From contig CAHIKZ030005492.1 in NCBI GenBank assembly GCA_903632075.3, forward strand, positions 936,001 to 1,000,000: a stretch of DNA of 64,000 bases, read 5' to 3'. Below, one piece after another: positions 1-10,641 of the stretch (the first letter of the stretch is position 1; the number at the start of each line of letters is the position of its first letter). The notes under the pieces were generated by a model. The model made no database searches. It was not told the DNA's origin and saw only the letters and a program-made list of their open reading frames with translations. The position numbers and the translations under genes were made by a program. This stretch comes from Acanthosepion pharaonis. Its lineage: Eukaryota; Mollusca; Cephalopoda; Sepiida; Sepiidae.

Positions 1-44
1 ACACAGCAATGCCAGAGAATCCTCCAATCTATAAATCAATGGCT

Positions 45-160
45 GTGATGTCAACACCACTGTGACAATTTGCCCAAGAAGTCAAAGTACCCAAACCACT
101 TATTGTGGTGTCAAACCCACTGTGACAATCCACTTGAGAAATCAGGGCACCCAAACATTT
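45..160. repeat. 60-bp imperfect tandem duplication
   Basis: Two copies (about 45-100 and 105-160) share the blocks CACTGTGACAAT and ACCCAAAC at a 60-bp period, with scattered mismatches. It looks like an old local duplication, possibly in a SINE-like repeat. No coding potential was seen. Confidence 0.75.
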
Positions 161-2034
161 TAGTTCTGGATAAGCTTTGAATCTTAAGCAAGGACTTATA
201 AATCAGCAGCAGGGGAGGAGGAGATGTAATGTACAAAAAGCTGGGGATGGTACTTTCTTTAGGATAGTACCAGACACTTCTGCCAGGGGAGCCAGTATGT
301 AAGTTGAGTGAATAAAGGAGGCTTGTAAGACACACGGCAGAATTGCGTGAAGTTATCCTATTCAAGTCTAAAGTTTATGATAACTGGTAGCTTGTTAGAT
401 ATTTTTATAGATGTTCAAGACTAAAGTTTATGGTAGCTCACATTGAAAATTAAGTGTCAGCTAGTATCCTCAATAATTCTAGTTTTCAATAATGCTGTTA
501 CTTGGATATTTCCAGCTTTTTTCCTCATTTCAAGTTGATTCATTCTTTTTCTTCTAACATTAAAGTTTCTTCCCAGTTCTCCAGTAATGAATGTTATAAC
601 TGCCACCTTCATATTCCACAAGTTCCTCAGCTCTCTGGTAAGGTTGAAATACTTATCTCTCCTTTTACTCTTTATTTCAGATGTAACATTTGATTTGCTG
701 AAATTGCAAAATCTACTATCTGGCATGTTTTCTGTCTGTTACTACTATTGGATCTTCTGACATGGATTAATTAATCCATTTGAATCTCACACTCTCAAAT
801 GATTTTATATGCTTTATTCTCTTGGACACATTCTGATTTGTATTTAACCAGTGATCTGTGTTGTCAAAATATAGTCATTCACACAGTTCCCAGTAGATCT
901 CCTTTCCCACCCAGTCATGCCTCTTGTATTTTTCATGTCAGTTTATATGGATAACTCTCTCACCTTAATTTCCATATAGTTGTCACTTGCTGTTTTACAT
1001 TGTTTTACAAGGGGATTCTAAAAAGAACTTTTACTTAATCTAACCAAGATGTGATTCTCAAAAAATTTCAAATATTTGATCATCTGGTCAGATTTTGGGA
1101 AAGGAGTCAGGCTGATTATTGTTTTTCACCCCCTTTTATATATCTAGACATTTAGTTGATTTTTTTTTTTTGGCTGCAATAAAAATACCAACTGTTTCTT
1201 TCAAGCTTTTTTTCTATGTAAAAACAAACATACATTCTTCTTCATAATCATCATTACAACTGCAAAAATTTTCAATGGTTATGTTTTTTTTTCTTTAGTC
1301 TCTTGTCTGTGCAAAAATAATGATTACTTTAAATCATTCCTTTTCTAACCCTTATTAAATTTCCTCCAAGGGTAATTTTTTTATCAATTCTAGGAAATTA
1401 GGAAAATTATTGTTATTTATGTTTTCCTTTTCCCTCTTCTTTCATTCTCTCACTTCTCTTCATCATCTTGATCCCTTACTAATACTTTCAGTTTTTCTTG
1501 AGTTTATTTCATAATTGAAAATGCAAATCATGATAGAAGATATTTCCTGGCATTAATCTGTACAGGTGCTGGAAGGTGCCGACTTTGGTTCAAGTTACAC
1601 TGAGAAATTTGATTCTGTTTACTATTCATGCTATTGCTTCTTCCTTTTTGCTTTTATTTTGAAGAAAGATATAAAGCTGGGCACATAATTCTACTTCTCA
1701 ATTATTATTACTATTATTATTATTTTGTGTCTGAAAATAAAAAGCTGACAACTGTGTATTTTATCTTTCCTTCTTGCATCATAAATATTTGTTAATCTGA
1801 TCTTCCATCTTTTCTGTCTACTGTGACATAAAGACTGGGTGAGAAACATAGTCATTACAGCCATCATTCATAATTTAGTTGATACTTTGATATTTTAATG
1901 CATTGGCAAAGCTTGGCACAGCTTACCAGACAAGTAAATTTGCATGCATACGCTGATAAATTTACATATGCAAATTAGCAATGATGTTTTATCACTTCTG
2001 GAGGGTAATAATTCAAATAGCTAGTGGAGAAAAA
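161..2034. other. AT-rich DNA without recognisable features
   Basis: No coding region, transposon motif or structured repeat was recognised. It contains short homopolymer runs and a small TTA-rich patch near 1700-1725. Open frames here are short and of low complexity. Confidence 0.5.
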
Positions 2035-2185
2035 TTAGGGAAAAATGTTATTGTGTGTCAGTTTCTTCAACTTGTAAAAAGAAATATATTTATAGAATAT
2101 GTATGTCATATATCATTTAGTTATCTTGCATTTTTTATGTACGTAATTCATTCAACTCTCTGTGTTTGAACACCCAACAAAATTT
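2035..2185 (+). repeat. Block 1 of a mosaic duplication (second copy at 5524-5680)
   Basis: About 150 bp starting TTAGGGAAAAATG and ending AACACCCAACAAAATT recurs at 5524-5680 with few mismatches. The main difference is a longer A-run in the second copy. The small frame through 1981-2169 lies in this block and is not conserved in the second copy, so I do not treat it as a gene. Confidence 0.9.
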
Positions 2186-2381
2186 CTGTCCTTAATATTT
2201 AACAAGCAGCAAATAAAATTTTGATGATTAGTCAAGCAGCTTTCTGAATAACTCAATAAAGTAACTACAAGGAGGTTCTACTTTTTGTCATCATAGTTGC
2301 ATTAATTACAAGATTTTTTTTGTTTACTGAAAATAAAATGAAAACTATTTTTGTATCTTTTAATTTTTCAAACTTACAAAT

Positions 2382-2740
2382 TTATTTTTTTTTAATATTG
2401 ACTTTTTAATTCATTTTTTTTTAATATTGACTTTTTAATTCATTTTTTTTTAATATTGACTTTTTAATTCATTTTTTTTTAATATTGACTTTTTAATTCA
2501 TTTTTTTTAATATTGACTTTTTAATTCATTTTTTTTTAATATTGACTTTTTAATTCATTTTTTTTTAATATTGACTTTTTAATTCATTTTTTTTAATATT
2601 GACTTTTTAATTCATTTTTTTTTTTTAATATTGACTTTTTAATTCATTTTTTTTAATATTGACTTTTTAATTCATTTTTTTTTAATATTGACTTTTTAAT
2701 TCATTTTTTTTTAATATTGACTTTTTAATTCATTTTTTTT
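2382..2740. repeat. Minisatellite, about 12 copies of a 28-bp unit
   Basis: The unit reads AATATTGACTTTTTAATTCA followed by a T-run. Twelve copies are in register, and the last degrades into AAAATAAAAT. The non-T part is identical in all copies by eye; only the T-run length varies. This points to recent expansion or ongoing homogenisation. Confidence 0.97.
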
Positions 2741-3475
2741 AAAATAAAATCTTTTTTCTTCATTTTTATTTATCCTGTGAAACCAGAAAGAACATTCAAG
2801 ACAATTTATAGCAAGAAAATTAAGAACTAAGTTAAATATCTATAATATTTTAATGAGGTGTTTAAGACCCCCCCCCATGGTACTTATATTATGACCCACA
2901 TTACTAAGGTAGGGTTAAAATGAATTACATAAGTACTTCCAGATTTGAAGTCAGGTGAGTTTTTTTTTAAATTACATAGCACCAGGGATCATATTTTAAA
3001 TAATAAAAACTCTAATGTTACCTATATAGTGACAAATTCACTTTCTCTATATATTAGTACTGACTATTAAAACAAATTGATAACTTTCAAGTGGTTATAA
3101 CTTTTCGAGCAGTAAATATTTCTTCATAATTTTTTTCTCAAATAAGAAACAACTTTTTGAAGGATTGTTTTGGTATTTCCTCAATGGTTGCCCACTATGT
3201 TATTCATATAATTCTTGATATTATGTAAGTAAGATTGCACAAGCACACTTTTATCCAGTCAGAAATTGCTAGTAAAGAGCTTTTCTGGTAGTCATGAGTG
3301 CAGTCATTAAGAATATATGTTGGTTTAGCAGAGATGCTGATTAGCATCACAAAAGGAATTAACAAGTCTTGAAAATTCCCTAGGCAAGACACTGAATGTA
3401 ACAGGTAATAGGAATAAGTATAGCATACACACACAGTTTAAATAATTCCTGGAAGGTTACCAAATACAATTGATA
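2741..3475. other. AT-rich DNA without recognisable features
   Basis: No gene or transposon was recognised. It contains a short C-run near 2870 and scattered T-runs. Minus-strand frames at 3204-3601 have no recognisable domain. Confidence 0.45.
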
Positions 3476-3550
3476 CTTCAGAAAGGCTAGAAAATGCATC
3501 AGCTGAAAACATTGTGACAAAAACAACAAGGATAAGAAAATTAGTCTGCA
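3476..3550 (+). repeat. Decayed copy of the GAAGAAGG..GAAAC module (family M1)
   Basis: The block reads TTCAGAAAGGCT, a spacer, AGCTGAAAAC, then ATTGTGACAAAAACAACAAGG. It aligns with copies at 8338-8425 (minus) and 10350-10420 (plus). The first base of the CTGAAGA core has decayed. See the finding on hammerhead-like modules. Confidence 0.6.
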
Positions 3551-4365
<815 letters not shown>

Positions 4366-4693
4366 CTAAATTCTGATTATTTTCCATGTATGAAGATACA
4401 GCAACTCAGTCCCCAGAACTAAACAGCCAGACTACTTCTACATAGGACTTGATTATAGTGGTGAAGAATTGTGCACCAGTAACCATGCTTTCTGGAAGAG
4501 GTTACAGAGGACTGGTACATATAGAGTGTCACAAGACCCACAAACAACCTTCCTCAGGTTTTGAATTCAGAGTTTTCTTTCTGAACTGGTTGACCCATGT
4601 ATTCCTGCTATCTATCCATAGCTAGTGGGAGAAAACATGGATTCATACCATTCTCAAAGGTTTTTACACATGTGAATGTAACAAACTCAGCTG

Positions 4694-4694
<1 letters not shown>
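4366..4694. other. Unassigned single-copy-looking segment
   Basis: It is less AT-rich than its surroundings, with phrases such as CAACCTTCCTCAGG. It could be an old retroposon, but I saw no second copy in the window and no domain. Confidence 0.35.

Positions 4695-4729
<35 letters not shown>
4695..4729. repeat. (TA)n microsatellite
   Basis: About 35 bp of pure TA directly abuts the hammerhead-like module at 4730-4800. Confidence 0.98.
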
Positions 4730-4732
<3 letters not shown>

Positions 4733-4800
4733 TGTACACTGAGATCAACACTAAGTGGTGACTGTTTCATGCTTGAATGCAATCTTCAGGCCATGAAGTG
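4730..4800 (-). repeat. Hammerhead-like module (family M2) beside (TA)n
   Basis: On the minus strand 4789-4764 reads CTGAAGATTGCATTC then AAGCATGAAAC. That is a CTGANGA box, a short GCAT-type hairpin and GAAAC. About 40 nt further on the sequence enters the (TA)n at 4695-4729. The same family recurs at 48304-48436. The link to catalysis is inference. Confidence 0.55.
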
Positions 4801-4947
4801 TCCACTCTTATATAATCACACATGCACTATCCCTGATATTGAGTCCTTTTACTCATAAATATATATATCTGACTTTAAAACTCTATTTTTCATGACATAT
4901 ATATAAACAAAAAAAGTATAGGGCATCCTACCAGTTTGTGTGAACCG

Positions 4948-5245
4948 ATTCTTAAAATTATAAAAGCTTAGCAAACCAGTTATTGAATTATCTGAAAATT
5001 AATCTTATATATGATAAAAATATAATTAATACCATTGCTGTAAGTTCTGCAGAGACTGAACGAGGCCTTTCTTTAATGAAGATAATTTATTCTGACAAAT
5101 AAAAATCATCATGAAGTTAAAAATGTGGCAAATCTTGTAATAAATTTGATAGGTGTTCCATTGGACCTTTGGGACTACATTGATTCAGTTCAAATGTGAG
5201 TATGAAAACATAACACAGCTCCTGACACTAGAGTCAAAAAAGCAT
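4948..5245 (+). pseudogene. hAT-type transposase C-terminal (dimerisation) remnant
   Basis: From about 5037 the plus strand reads VSSAETERGLSLMKIIYSDK. This is the S-A-E-x-E-R-x-(F/L)-S signature of the hAT C-terminal dimerisation region. A stop and a frameshift follow, then VANLVINLIGVPLDLWD (about 5122-5172) and a further TRVKKAS-like piece. In the family this region pairs transposase monomers. Only the C-terminus survives; the zinc finger and catalytic part are absent, so it cannot encode an active enzyme. The first 167 bp are duplicated at 5678-5844. The nearest relatives I recall are hAT-derived host proteins of the KIAA1586/ZNF862 type, but this copy is a fossil. Confidence 0.72.
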
Positions 5246-5435
5246 CACACTTCTGAAAAGAATTTCAATCTGGAAATATCTTCATAAATATTTTCTATTA
5301 AATTATCAAAATAGATTAATTTTTTGATACTATAAAATGATCTGTTTCCATTCCAGATTGAAAAGAAAATAAGCAGTATAGTTTCCTAAAGATTATCTGC
5401 CTTTATAGAACCGTTTTCTGGAAATTTGGGATGCC

Positions 5436-5436
<1 letters not shown>

Positions 5437-5523
<87 letters not shown>
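5437..5523. repeat. (AT)n microsatellite ending in GATA units
   Basis: About 75 bp of TA with one AATATAAT interruption runs into three GATA units. It abuts the mosaic duplication directly. Confidence 0.97.
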
Positions 5524-5524
<1 letters not shown>

Positions 5525-5680
5525 TAGGGAAAAATGTTATTGTGTGACAGTTTCTTCAACTTGTAAAAAAAAAAAAGAAATATATTTATAGAATATATAT
5601 GTCATATATCATTTAGTTATCATGCATTTTTCATGTACGTAATTCATTCAACTCTCTGTGTTTGAACACCCAACAAAATT
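5524..5680 (+). repeat. Block 1 of mosaic duplication (copy of 2035-2185)
   Basis: Near-identical to 2035-2185 from TTAGGGAAAAATG to AACACCCAACAAAATT. It is fused at AATT to a copy of 4948-5114. Confidence 0.9.
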
Positions 5681-5842
5681 CTTAAAATTATAAAAGCTTA
5701 GCAAACCAGTTATTGAATTATCCAAAACATAATGTTATATATAATAAAATATAATTTATACCATTTCCATAAGTTCTGCAGAGACTGAACGAGACTTTTC
5801 TTTAATGAACATAATTTATTCTGACAAAAGAAATCATCATGG

Positions 5843-5844
<2 letters not shown>
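5678..5844 (+). pseudogene. Second hAT C-terminal remnant (copy of 4948-5114)
   Basis: It matches 4948-5114 along its length. Its reading frame is better preserved at the signature: SSAETERDFSLMNIIYSDKR, without the stop of the first copy. It is truncated where a (GATA)n array starts at 5843. No catalytic region is present. Because the two copies decayed differently, they diverged after duplication rather than being an assembly artefact. Confidence 0.75.

Positions 5845-5904
<60 letters not shown>
5843..5904. repeat. (GATA)n microsatellite
   Basis: About fifteen uninterrupted GATA units that truncate the hAT remnant. Confidence 0.98.
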
Positions 5905-6984
5905 GAGTGCTAAAAAGGTCTTAGTTCAAGCCATATCCTAACATCTGGAAAAATAACCAAATATATGATTTAGAAGAGCTCCTTGCTTATACAATACTTA
6001 TAACATTGTAAAAGACAAGATAATTATCTTTTCCTATATGTAATTAATTTACTTCATTGTAATATCACACTTTTGGCATGTCAAATAATGGTTACTAGAA
6101 TAGTACTTTACTGGGGCTTTGTCATTGCTTTCTGTCGACCATAATTTAATTGCCTGTATCTGATGTGCAAAAGTGATTAGATAATTTACAGTTAACATGT
6201 CAAGAAAGATATTGCTTTGTTGTATATGGGTTAATGTACAACTAGATTTAACTACCTTTGATTACTGATGTGCTCAAAATGGTTGAAAATATATGTATGA
6301 GGTGATGTGAAGGATTTTGAAATCAAAAGGAATTATATATCTTGTTTTCAAAATTCTTTAACCTCTGAACTATTACCAAGAGATTTTCTGTTTTTAATTT
6401 GGGATTTAATTTATTAACAAATAAATATTATACTTTATGACAACTAGTTTAATAGTTTAACCAGCAAATGACTTTTGAATAATTAAGTGCTTATGTCTGC
6501 TTTGTTTCCTAAGAGTTTTGATGCAGCCTGAAAACATTATTCATCTCGTTACAGCTCTATTATATTCAATTACATTATAACAGGCACTAAAAGTTTTGCT
6601 TTTTTGCATTTCTAGGAAATGTAAATTGTCTTTCAATAAGCAAAATGCATTGAAGCAAAATTATTATCCTATTAATCCATAAAGCAAGACTTGTCTTCAT
6701 CATATCATTTTTAAAATGTCTTTTCCCCCAAACAAAAGGAAATGTTCTTTGTTTTTATTGAATCACACAAAGAGGCAGTCTCAATTGAAAGAAAACATTA
6801 TCCTGTTAATTGGTTAAATTTGGGCAGTTGATAAAAGTAGCCATATTTAATTTCTGAAAAACAATGACACCCAAAAATAGCAATTCCATTTTCATACAGG
6901 ACACAATGAAAGACAAAGTATTTTGTAATTGTTTCAGTTACCAAACATGACATATCAATATTCATCCATTCTGTAGTTTCTCCA
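5905..6984. other. AT-rich DNA without recognisable features
   Basis: No gene or element was recognised. The start (GGAGTGCTAAAAAGGTCTTAG) vaguely recalls the R5 MITE terminus but is too diverged to call. Confidence 0.4.
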
Positions 6985-7349
6985 TTGTTCACACCCTTCT
7001 TTTCTGAATGTCTTTTTTTTCCTTTACTATTTCCTTCTATATTTTACTTTAAATATTCATTCACTCTTTTTTACTTTGTTTTTTTTCCATTTATTCTTTT
7101 TTCTCTTTTTCAACAAATTGTTTCACTCCTTGCTTCTCTAATTATTTATACTTTTTTTTGTCTTATTTCACTTTCTCTCCCTATCTAATTCCTTCATTCT
7201 TTTTCTTGTTGCTCTTCATTTTAAGAAATTCTTTTTGTTTCTTCCATTTTTTTCATTATTTATTTCATCTTCATTTATTTCATTCTCTCTCTTTTTCTAC
7301 ATCTTCTTTGTTTCCTGTCATTCTTTCTTCTCTTTTTGTTTCTAATTCT

Positions 7350-7393
<44 letters not shown>

Positions 7394-7418
7394 CTCTCTC
7401 TCTCTCCACCTCCTTAGT
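6985..7418 (+). repeat. 430-bp polypyrimidine tract with (CT)n core
   Basis: The plus strand is strongly biased to T and C over about 430 bp, with a pure (CT)n at 7354-7390 and a second at 7393-7406. Open frames (serine/leucine/phenylalanine repeats) are composition artefacts. Such tracts can form triplex DNA, but no function is visible. Confidence 0.85.
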
Positions 7419-8337
7419 TGAAATTATTTGCAAAATAAATATGAAAATACTGTATCAAATTCTAAAATGTTAGAATTAAATCACTGGGAGGAATGGAATA
7501 TTGAAACACTTATTGAAAAGTGAAAGATGTTTTGTCTTGGGGACATGGTATTATCACTTGATGGCTTCAAAGATTGAGAAAGGATCAGCAAAAATTGGTT
7601 AGAAAAAAATAGAAAATAAACTTTGATGATTGCTTGAACTGAAACTATTCTCAATGGTTTTAAGCTGATTTTAAACATCAGTTTCATTGAATTATATGTG
7701 TGCCGTTTTTCTTCTCAAAGTTCCCCGGAGTCTTAAAATTATAAAATGAAGAAAACCTCATGTATTTATATTTTCATTATTTCTCATTTCCTTTCATTTA
7801 CAAAGTAATTTTCTTTATTTTCACTTGCTTTAAAAGAGGAAGCTTTTAGTGGCCCATTCCTAGAAGAATTATGGAAAATTTTGGGGGGTTTTTCTTTAAG
7901 TTTTCTTCCTCCCATTTACTAAATTCCCTTGACAGATTATTCACAATACTGTCTATTAAATCTATAACTTCAAAGTCTATTTGTTTTTATTCAATATATT
8001 GCCTGAGTATAATGTTAATCAAAATGAATTTAGTAGAATCATGATTGGTTGATATATAAGATAGATTCTTTTTTTTATTTCTTGTTTGTTTCATTATCTT
8101 TTCCTACCTGTTATGTGCCGATTTCTCTTATTTTGTAATTTAGATTTATTTTTAAGTACTTTGAAAAGTTAATAATAAAAGCAAAGGAAAAATTTGATTT
8201 TCCTAAGTGTTGAATGAATAATTGTTACTTCCTGACTAAAGACTGATAATTTTTTTCATTTGAATTCAACCCAAATTTACAGAACTGATTTCTGACTTGT
8301 TGAATATTTAATTTTTAATCTCATGTACACTATTTAC
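7419..8337. other. AT-rich DNA without recognisable features
   Basis: Nothing recognisable apart from T-rich stretches near 8060-8090. Confidence 0.45.
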
Positions 8338-8425
8338 ATTATTCAGACTATTGTCCTCATCTTTGTTGCCATATTTATCATGTTTCAGCCGTTGTACTCT
8401 CTGGCCTTCTTCAGGTGGTTGGAAT
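8338..8425 (-). repeat. M1 module with hammerhead-like core
   Basis: Minus strand 8414-8382 reads CTGAAGAAGGCCAG, a spacer, then GGCTGAAAC. It continues GGCAACAAAGATGAGGAC and AATAATGTAAATAG. AGGCC and GGCT can pair as a stem between the CTGAAGA and GAAA boxes. Homologues lie at 3476-3550, 10350-10420 and in the hairpin at 60754-60845. It abuts the truncated retroelement at 8450. Confidence 0.7.
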
Positions 8426-8449
8426 GTCAAACTGGTCACTACAAACTGG

Positions 8450-9690
8450 GTCTACCTGGGCTCAATAATTCCTTCTGAAAATAAATCTATTAACTTCAGC
8501 AGTAATGAATTCTTTATCTTGCTTACTATACTTTCTAGACTTAATAGCTATTGGTTTGCAATTCTCAGCAAGATTAGCAAAGTGTCAGGGAGGAGGAATA
8601 GAAAAGATAGTCAGTCTGCACACACTTAAAGGGGTGCCTCTTTCCACCAAATTTCACACAGATACTCTCATGTTGCCTCACAAAATCTCCCCCAAGGATG
8701 ACAGTAACACACAAATCAGGAAACACAGACAATTTAAAATCAGAATATTCTTGTCTCTTCACTTCCACATTTGCCAGGCAATAACCTAACATCAGAGAGC
8801 TCAGTGAGTACTCCCAGTGTCCATGAGAGCTCTGACCCTCCTTCCATTTATTTTTATCAGGGTAGTTGCAGCAAACAAATCTGTAAACAATGCTGCCATT
8901 ATTGCAGGATTAGAAGAATGAAGAGTGGTGGATGTCCCGTAATGACATACGTTTTCAAAATGGCCATTTTTCCCGTATCCTCGACACAAGGCATTCCAAG
9001 CTGGGCAGTTATGGTGAGGATGCCTATGGTTTCCACAAAAGAAACTCTTTTGAGTTTTAGAACCCATTACAGGTGCTATGTTTTCTGTCAGGCTGTGGGG
9101 GTTGCATTCAAAGGGGGTTGCAGGACTAACAACTATTTGAGAGATAGAGTAGAACTTTTCCAAGCTTGTTCAAGAGCTCTGGCTCAGTCAAAGGCAGTGG
9201 TGAGCTCCAGAGTTACATTTTCGAGTAGTCATTGTTGAATATTAGGGAACAAAAGTTTACTTATGAAGTTATCTCTTATGGCCTCAGCTCTATGTTTTTC
9301 AGCACTAACTGCCTTGTAATTGCAATCCTTGTTTAAATGCCTCAAATTTAGAAGATATTTGTCTAACATCTCTTCTGGTTTTTGCCAGTGCAGCGATAGT
9401 ATATGCCTGGCATAGATTTCATTCTTAAGCTTGTCATACAATTGCTGGAGCCTATTAATGGCTTTCTCATAGTCTGGACAGTCAAAAATTAATTCATACA
9501 CTGAAGGGCCTATAAAATTTAGGAGCACAGTTTGTCAGTCAGGGGAATATTGTTCTATACTTTGCAGGAAATTCTCAAAAATGGCAAACCAGTAACTCCA
9601 ATCCTTTTCAGCATTCTTTGAACTGGGGAGAGTTTCAAATAGGTTGCAGAATTTTGTCCATATTTCTCAGAGCCTGAGATAGCATAACTG
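8450..9690 (-). pseudogene. Ty3-like LTR retrotransposon fragment: Gag, zinc knuckles, protease, start of RT linker
   Basis: On the minus strand a Gag-like frame runs from about 9690. It includes YWFAIFENFLQ, has a stop at about 9532, then continues with YEKAINRLQQLYDKLKNEIY and ARHILSLHW to 9229. Next come two CCHC-type knuckles at about 9040-8940, each missing a cysteine (SFFCGNHRHPHHNC and CRGYGKNGHFENVC). The aspartic-protease motif ALMDTGSTH sits near 8812. Protease residues after DTG are deleted; the C-terminal flap region ILGGDFVRQHES follows at about 8690-8655. After a frameshift the pre-RT linker KPIAIKSRKYSKQDKEFI ends near 8465. No LTRs, RT core or integrase were seen. It is a dead internal fragment, and plus-strand frames over it are antisense shadows. 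Confidence 0.82.
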
Positions 9691-10041
9691 AAAAGTATTT
9701 ATGAATTATACTAAATAAATTGTAATAAAAGACACAGAGAAGAGTAACCCAAATTAGGCCTTATTTAGCACAATAGGACAGTTAGTACAAACAGAACCAT
9801 TTATAAGCAGGTACAGTACATTTTAACAATAGGTGTGGCAGGGGAGGAATGTTCACCACTTGCAGATTTGTAATAAGGAATTTCAGAAATATGGAATTGA
9901 TTTCAATCAAATTATTATATAAACTTTTATAATTATTATCTTCATGCAGTGACACCAAATTATCTATGTATTAATTTTTATTGGTGAAGGTTTTTTTGTC
10001 AGATATTTATTTGAACCAGTGTATTATAGAAAATGAATCAA
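9691..10041. other. AT-rich DNA without recognisable features
   Basis: It could hold the 5' part of the retroelement (about 9691-9720), but no LTR or primer-binding site was recognised. Confidence 0.4.
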
Positions 10042-10520
10042 TAAATCAATAGAGTTAACTGAATTTTCATCTGAAATTTTCACATTATAGTAGTTGATCA
10101 ATGAGAATAATATTCAGCACTGAATTAAATGCATTGTCAAAGAAAGAGATTATGTTGAAGTATAAATACTTGTTGTATAAAATGTTTCTTTGTTTAGTCA
10201 GCCTAATGTCCTCAGCTCTGTTGTTATTGTCACAATGTTCCACAAGATATCATTAGACATAAACAGCAGAATGAGAACAATCTACCTAACTAGAGTAAAT
10301 GAAGGGTTCAGTTTGAAATTTCCTGAAGGTTATCTGGATTAGCAGACAACTGAAGAAGGACAGAAGGTACAAGTGTTGAAACATTGTGATAGTAACAACA
10401 AAGATGAAGACTTTAGTTCCCCTGTAAATAATAACTTCTCATCTCAGACATTCAAATAGAAATGTTTCTTTCATCATTATGTTACAAATTTATTGACTTG
10501 CATATATATGTTTTTATTTG
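10042..10520 (+). repeat. Dispersed repeat R2, longest copy
   Basis: The core CACTGAATTAAATGCATTGTC, followed by AAAGAGATTATG, matches copies at 31360-31475 and 47326-47500. The 3' part (TTTCATCATTATG, 10465-10480) also matches the 47-kb copy. About 260 bp in between, including the M1 module, is missing from that copy. No coding content was seen. Confidence 0.7.
10350..10420 (+). repeat. M1 module with hammerhead-like core
   Basis: It reads CTGAAGAAGGACAGAAGG, a spacer, then TTGAAACATTGTGATAG and AACAACAAAGATGAAGAC. This is the best match to 8338-8425 outside that copy. It is embedded in R2. Confidence 0.7.
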
Positions 10521-10641
10521 ATGGCTGCTAATGTTACTATGATTTTGAAATAGTTTTCCTTCACATAAAATGTGATGATATGAAACTTTAGTAATCCTGC
10601 ATTAGTTTTCAAATGACAAACCTTTTTAAGTATAGTACATA

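Noticed and set aside
2382..2740. Regular array that could suggest a CRISPR
   Set aside because: There are no unique spacers; units are directly adjacent, T-rich and in a eukaryotic context.
7158..7421. Plus-strand 87-codon frame rich in Ser, Leu and Phe
   Set aside because: It is produced by the polypyrimidine/(CT)n tract.
8771..9238. Plus-strand 155-codon frame
   Set aside because: Antisense to the Gag/zinc-knuckle/protease remnant, which shows family motifs on the minus strand.
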